Assembly: GCF_003065605.1 (NCBI RefSeq)
Contig: NZ_CP026952.1
Coordinates: 2,232,001-2,296,000, forward strand
DNA from: Aeromicrobium chenweiae
Lineage (GTDB): Bacteria; Actinomycetota; Actinomycetes; Propionibacteriales; Nocardioidaceae
Direction of reading: 5' to 3'
DNA length: 64,000 bases
A program made the position numbers and the translations under genes. Each line of letters opens with the position of its first letter. Positions within the stretch are counted from its first letter, which is position 1. The notes below the pieces were generated by a model that ran no database searches, had not been told where the DNA came from, and was given only the letters and a program-made list of their open reading frames with translations. This document shows, in pieces, positions 60,023 through 64,000 of this stretch.

Positions 60023-61936
60023 TCAGCCCTTGAAGCGCAGCGTCCCCACCGAGTACGACTTGCCGCGCTTGACCGAGACCGCGTGCTTGCCCGCGAAGGT
60101 GCGCCCGATGCCGCGCCAGGAGTCGGTGTTGACCGCGATGGTCCAGCGGCCCGAGGGCAGTCCCACGACCGAGAACCGGCCGCTGCCGTCGGTGATCGTG
60201 GTGCGGATGACCCGCTTGCCGTCGATGGACGACAGGCGCACCATCATCTCCTTGTTGGTACGACCACCGGTGCGCGTGATGCGCCCACGGACCGTCGCGC
60301 CCTTGGCGGACGTGATGCCGACGCGCTTCTGGCCGTTGCCGGTGCCACGGATGCTGACGGTCTTGTAGGCGCCGGCGCCACGGGCACCACACACGGAGCG
60401 GTACATCCAGCCGGCGCGACCGGACGGCTTCTTCTCCTGCGCCTTGCCGGCCGGGTTCGGTCGCACGTGGCGGGCGGTGCCCTCCAGGCCGGAGTTCTTG
60501 CCGCCCGGGAGCGAGCCGAGGGTGCGGAAGGACTTCCACCGCTCCGACGCGCGGTCACCGCCCTTGAAGTACGCGCGGTTGTTCGAGTAGCGGCTCGGGT
60601 ACCAGTCCGAGCAGCCCGTGCGGCGGCCGATCTCGACCCAGTACGTGCCGGGCGCCACGTTGGTGAACACGCCGTTGCCGGCCCCGTTGGCGGCGCGCTC
60701 GGCCACGACCGGGGCGTCCAGGATCGGCATGTTCGGGACCTTCTCGCGCAGACGCAGCCAGCGGTCGCCCTGGGCAGTCGGCTTGAACCCCGAGAACGTG
60801 CCGTCGACGTACAGCGAGTTGCCGTTGGCGCCGACGCTCGCGTCGCGCGTGGTCGGCGTGGAGCCGTTGAGGGCGATCAGGTTGCTGCGGGAGTACTTGT
60901 AGTTCTGCACGTCGAAGCAGCTGCCGAAACGCTCGCTGGTCCTGCCGTACCAGGCGTCGACCGATCCCCTGCGGGCCGAGATCATGTAGCGCTTGTCCGC
61001 CGACGTCTTGTCGTAGGGCAGGAAGTCGATCCGGTAGCGGCCGTCGCGCGCGGCGGTCTCACCGAAGACGTTCGCGCAGCCGACGTAGTCGAGCTCGCGG
61101 CGCACGCTCGCGCCCCCGAAGGTGCGGGGGTTCCCGACCGCGGTGATGCTCGTGCCGGTCGGCGCGTCGCCCTGGATCGAGGAGAAGTGGAAGTCGGCGT
61201 TGAAGTCGCTGTTCTTGGTCGCCTGGACCGCGCTGGCCTCGTTGATGTAGCGGCCGCCGCCGGTGAACTTGCCGTCCGTGCCCCGCCAGAACCACGAGCG
61301 GGCGATGCCGTCCTGGTCCTTGCCCGTGATGCGCAGGCGGTACGTCGCCGAGGGCGAGTTGTTGGCGCCGAGCGGGATCGTGAAGCTGTAGCCGTCGCTG
61401 AGGTCGTTGTCGAACTTCTTGACCAGGGTGTTGCCACCGCGCACGACCGTCAGCAGCTCGACCCGCAGCTGGCTGACCTTGCTGCCGCCGACGCCCTTGG
61501 CGGTGCCGGTGATCTGCTGGCTGGGCTTGTACGTCTCGGTGGTGACCTTGGAGTCGTGGGTGCGCTTCTTCGGGGACGTCTCGGCGATGCGGAGCGTCAC
61601 GCCGGTCTTGCGCTTGTACTCACCGTTGACCGACTGGCCGCCGTTGTACGGGTTCGCGGTCGAGCTGTCGTTGAGCGACACCCGTGCGTACGCGGTCTTC
61701 TTGCCCCGGACGCTGTAGCTCGTGACCTTGGTCGAGCCCAGCACACGCAGCTTGCCCTTGCAGGTGTGCTTGCTGCGACACGCGATCGCGACCTTGCCGT
61801 CGCCCTTCGACGAGATCGCGATGGTCTTGGACTTCAGCGTCGCAGTGGTGCCCGCCGCGTCGGCCGGGGTGGCGATGAGCAGGCCGGCGACGAGCGTCAC
61901 GAGCGCGGGGCCGAGCAGGACGATGCGGTGCTTCAT
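60023..61936 (-). CDS. Large secreted protein with carboxypeptidase-regulatory-like C terminus (copy A)
   Basis: 637-residue paralog of the next gene. Signal peptide 1-28 (GLLIATPADAAGTTATLKSK). Same Cys-bearing segments (CRSKHTCKGKLRVLG, CANVFG, GSCFDVQNYKYSRSNL, TGCSDWYPSRYSNN) and the same C-terminal sandwich (KEMMVRLSSIDGKRVIRTTI, SWRGIGRTFAGKHAV, SYSVGTLRFKG). It differs in the middle third. Downstream of the DinG-family gene, whose 3' end overlaps its probable promoter. A tandem duplication; function unknown. Confidence 0.8.
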   Translation of the reverse strand: MKHRIVLLGPALVTLVAGLLIATPADAAGTTATLKSKTIAISSKGDGKVAIACRSKHTCKGKLRVLGSTKVTSYSVRGKKTAYARVSLNDSSTANPYNGGQSVNGEYKRKTGVTLRIAETSPKKRTHDSKVTTETYKPSQQITGTAKGVGGSKVSQLRVELLTVVRGGNTLVKKFDNDLSDGYSFTIPLGANNSPSATYRLRITGKDQDGIARSWFWRGTDGKFTGGGRYINEASAVQATKNSDFNADFHFSSIQGDAPTGTSITAVGNPRTFGGASVRRELDYVGCANVFGETAARDGRYRIDFLPYDKTSADKRYMISARRGSVDAWYGRTSERFGSCFDVQNYKYSRSNLIALNGSTPTTRDASVGANGNSLYVDGTFSGFKPTAQGDRWLRLREKVPNMPILDAPVVAERAANGAGNGVFTNVAPGTYWVEIGRRTGCSDWYPSRYSNNRAYFKGGDRASERWKSFRTLGSLPGGKNSGLEGTARHVRPNPAGKAQEKKPSGRAGWMYRSVCGARGAGAYKTVSIRGTGNGQKRVGITSAKGATVRGRITRTGGRTNKEMMVRLSSIDGKRVIRTTITDGSGRFSVVGLPSGRWTIAVNTDSWRGIGRTFAGKHAVSVKRGKSYSVGTLRFKG

Positions 61937-61972
61937 GGAATCCCCGGGACTCTGTAGGTGGGCAACCAGGGA

Positions 61973-61981
61973 AGGCTATCA
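61973..61981 (-). promoter_or_regulatory. Shared element before secreted paralog A
   Basis: TGATAGCCT, 37 bases before the ATG, overlapping the stop codon of the DinG-family helicase gene. Confidence 0.4.
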
Positions 61982-63928
61982 GCGGACGCTCTCCGCCGAG
62001 GCGTTTGCGGCATCATCGAGGCGTCGCAGTGCCGCGAGCGCCACCTCGCGGTCGGTCGTGCGCCACATGTCGGGCAGGGACGCGGCGAGGAAGGACCCGT
62101 AGCGCGCGGTCACGATGCGCGGATCGAGGATCGCGACGACCCCCTTGTCGGTCGAGCGCCGGATCAGGCGCCCGGTGCCCTGTGCGAGCAGGAGGGCGGC
62201 GTGGTTGGCCGCGACGGTCATGAACCCGTTGCCGCCGCGCTTCTCCACGAGCCGCTGCCGTGCGCTCATCAACGGGTCGTCCGGACGCGGGAACGGGATG
62301 CGGTCGATGATGACGAGCTGGCACGTATCACCGGGCAGGTCGACGCCCTGCCACAGGCTCAGCGTGCCGAACAGGCACGTGCTCGGGGTCTCGGCGAACC
62401 GCCGGGCGAGCTCGGGGAGCTGCGCGTCGCCCTGGCACCAGATGTCGATGTCGGGGAGGCGCTCACGGACCTCCTCCGCGGCCTTCTCGGCTCCGCGGCG
62501 GGACGAGAACAGCCCGAGCGTACGACCGCCGGCGGCCTCGATCAGCGAGGTGATCTCGGCCAGCTGGGCCTCCTCGAGACCGTCCCGGCCCGGCGCCGGC
62601 AGGTCACGCGCGACGTAGAGGACGCCCTGCTTGCGGTAGTCGAACGGCGAGCCGACGTCGAGCGCGGTCCACGGCGGGTCGTCCCCCCAAAGGCCCAGCG
62701 AGCGGGCGACGGGCTCGAAGCCGCCGCCGAGCTTGAGCGTCGCACTGGTCAGGATCACGGTCTTGTCGCCGAAGAGCTTCTCGCGCAGCGCCCAGGAGAC
62801 GTCGATCGGCGCGATGTGCAGCTGCTTCTCGCCCCGACGGTTGTCGGTCACCCAGAGCACCTCGGTCTCGCCCTTGGCGGCCATGCGCTCGGCGATCTTG
62901 CGGACGTCGTCGACCATGCCGCGGGCCTGCAGCTTGGCGGCGTCGGGCTCGCCCTTGTCCTTCTCCTTCGGGAACGCGGACAGACACGCGCGGGCGTTGT
63001 CGCGCACGAACGCCAGGACCTCCTGCAACGGCTGCGGCGGGACGTCGATGCGCCCCTCCTCCGTGCGGGCCAGGACGTCGGCGAGCGCGTCGGCCGCGTC
63101 GGACAGGTCGTCGGCCTCGTGGCCGTCCACCTGGGCGCGGGCGCGCCGGGCGGCCCGCTCGACGATCGACGGATCGAGCTCGTCGGTGGACGCCTGGGTC
63201 ACCCGGGCCGCGAGCTCGTGCGCCTCGTCGACGACCACTGCGTCGTACTCGGGCAGCATCGGCACCCCGTCGATCGCGTCGATCGCGAGGAGCGAGTGGT
63301 TCGTGACGACGACCTGCGCGTTGTGGGCGTCCTCCCGGGCGAGCTCGGCGAAGCACTGGAGCGCGTGCGCGCAGCGCGAGGCGCCGAGGCACTCGCGGTG
63401 GTTGACGCTCACCTGCCGCCACGCGCGCTCGGTGTGCGAGGGAGCGGAGTCGCGGTCGCCGGTGTGGCTGCCGGTCGCCTGCTCCTCGGCCCACTCGCGC
63501 AGCTCGAGGACCTCCGCGCCGAGCGATCCCTCCGGGACGTCGATGAGCGTGCCCTGGTCGTCGGGGGCTCCCTCGCGCACGCGGTGCAGGCACGCGTAGT
63601 TGCTGCGGCCCTTGACGACGGCGTGGTGCGGGACCTTGTCCATGGTCGCGCGGGCCGCCTCCTTGAGGGCGGGGATGTCGCGCTCGACGAGCTGGTGCTG
63701 CAGGTTGAGCGTCGCGGTCGCGACGATGACGCGCTTGCCGTGCAGGAGGCTGGGCACGAGGTAGCCCAGCGACTTGCCGGTGCCGGTGCCGGCCTGGACC
63801 AGCAGGTGCTCCCGGCTGTCGAGCGCCTTCTTCACCGCTTCGGCCATCTCGATCTGACCGGGTCGGTCGGCGCCTCCGACCGCCTCGACCGCGGCGTGGA
63901 GGACGTCACGGATCTTGGCGGAGGGCAT
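61979..63928 (-). CDS. dinG: DinG-family ATP-dependent helicase
   Basis: 649-residue XPD/DinG-type SF2 helicase. Walker A LLVQAGTGTGKSLGYLVPSL, DEAH box VVVDEAHELA, and the Fe-S type Cys cluster in NYACLHRVRE, CLGASRCAHALQCFAELARE. C-terminal lobe has GLFSSRRGAEKAAEEVRE, LWQGVDLPGDTCQLVIIDRI, GTGRLIRRSTDKGVVAI. Unwinds forked DNA, R-loops and D-loops in E. coli. In E. coli dinG is SOS-induced, but I see no LexA box in the 72 bases upstream here. The real start may be at 63928, with ATG. Confidence 0.92.
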   Translation of the reverse strand: MPSAKIRDVLHAAVEAVGGADRPGQIEMAEAVKKALDSREHLLVQAGTGTGKSLGYLVPSLLHGKRVIVATATLNLQHQLVERDIPALKEAARATMDKVPHHAVVKGRSNYACLHRVREGAPDDQGTLIDVPEGSLGAEVLELREWAEEQATGSHTGDRDSAPSHTERAWRQVSVNHRECLGASRCAHALQCFAELAREDAHNAQVVVTNHSLLAIDAIDGVPMLPEYDAVVVDEAHELAARVTQASTDELDPSIVERAARRARAQVDGHEADDLSDAADALADVLARTEEGRIDVPPQPLQEVLAFVRDNARACLSAFPKEKDKGEPDAAKLQARGMVDDVRKIAERMAAKGETEVLWVTDNRRGEKQLHIAPIDVSWALREKLFGDKTVILTSATLKLGGGFEPVARSLGLWGDDPPWTALDVGSPFDYRKQGVLYVARDLPAPGRDGLEEAQLAEITSLIEAAGGRTLGLFSSRRGAEKAAEEVRERLPDIDIWCQGDAQLPELARRFAETPSTCLFGTLSLWQGVDLPGDTCQLVIIDRIPFPRPDDPLMSARQRLVEKRGGNGFMTVAANHAALLLAQGTGRLIRRSTDKGVVAILDPRIVTARYGSFLAASLPDMWRTTDREVALAALRRLDDAANASAESVR

Positions 63929-64000
63929 GGGACGAGGTTATCTGCGTGACCCGTGGATCAGAGAATCCCGTCCACAGCGACAGGACGTCATCCCGCGCGT

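Noticed and set aside
1-64000. tRNA or rRNA genes
   Set aside because: No TTCGAATCC-type T-loop or acceptor-stem pairing was found in any intergenic gap by eye.

Overview
The window is a high-GC chromosomal segment of an actinobacterium. Very high GC at third codon positions, frequent GTG starts, ATGA/GTGA gene overlaps, DUF222-HNH (13E12-type) genes, a mycobacterial-type SOS box and a class II ribonucleotide reductase with NrdR all fit. The overall gene set suggests Nocardioidaceae (Aeromicrobium- or Nocardioides-like), but that rank is inference. About fifty protein genes are supported. I saw no rRNA, tRNA, CRISPR array, transposase or integrase.

Layout. 1-9.5 kb: CAP protein, cold-shock protein, two small ORFs around an 18-bp palindrome, a sugar dehydrogenase lipoprotein followed by a 21-bp repeat array, a three-domain wHTH/DUF6884-like/GIY-YIG-like protein, thioredoxin, a coupled secreted nuclease and lytic transglycosylase, a DODA-type dioxygenase and a serine hydrolase. 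9.5-13.5 kb: SNF2 helicase and histidine acid phosphatase. 13.5-15.3 kb: an islet (secreted protein plus NERD-domain protein) bounded by exact 26-bp direct repeats, one of which is the 3' end of the adjacent NUDIX gene. 15.3-18.3 kb: a compact ADP-ribose/NAD locus with a NUDIX-wHTH (NrtR-like) regulator, a YbjN-like/macro-like fusion and an ADP-ribosylglycohydrolase fused to a dual-specificity-type phosphatase. 18.3-20.5 kb: a hypothetical gene paralogous to one at 7.5 kb, and a frameshifted DUF222-HNH gene. 20.6-24.7 kb: a Ser/Thr kinase/FHA signalling module. 24.7-31.3 kb: oxidoreductase, YtxH-like protein, SWIM-SNF2 helicase, SDR and a divergent MmyB-type regulator. 31.3-39.8 kb: recC-recB-recD. 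39.8-42.8 kb: intact DUF222-HNH gene and an AT-richer patch with an Excalibur protein and an McrA-like HNH nuclease. 42.9-46.4 kb: flavin oxidoreductase and a pair of CNNM/CorC-type membrane proteins. 46.5-50.3 kb: nrdR-nrdJ behind a promoter with two NrdR boxes. 50.4-55.2 kb: small stress and housekeeping genes (GlsB-type, Dps, glutamine amidotransferase, LysM protein, YihY). 55.2-64 kb: SDR, lexA, galE, two large secreted paralogs and a DinG-family helicase.

Functional threads. (1) DNA damage: lexA, its box, and LexA-type boxes before both DUF222-HNH genes and the LysM protein form a local SOS regulon; RecBCD, the DinG-family helicase, two SNF2 helicases and nrdR-nrdJ add repair and dNTP supply. 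(2) ADP-ribose metabolism: three facing genes encode recognition, hydrolysis and regulation domains for ADP-ribose species. This is the best candidate for an undescribed pathway. (3) Nucleic-acid defence candidates: the GIY-YIG-like fusion, the NERD protein, the McrA-like HNH protein and the secreted DUF1524 nuclease. (4) Cell surface: several Sec-secreted or lipoprotein genes, including the tandem 640-residue paralogs next to galE.
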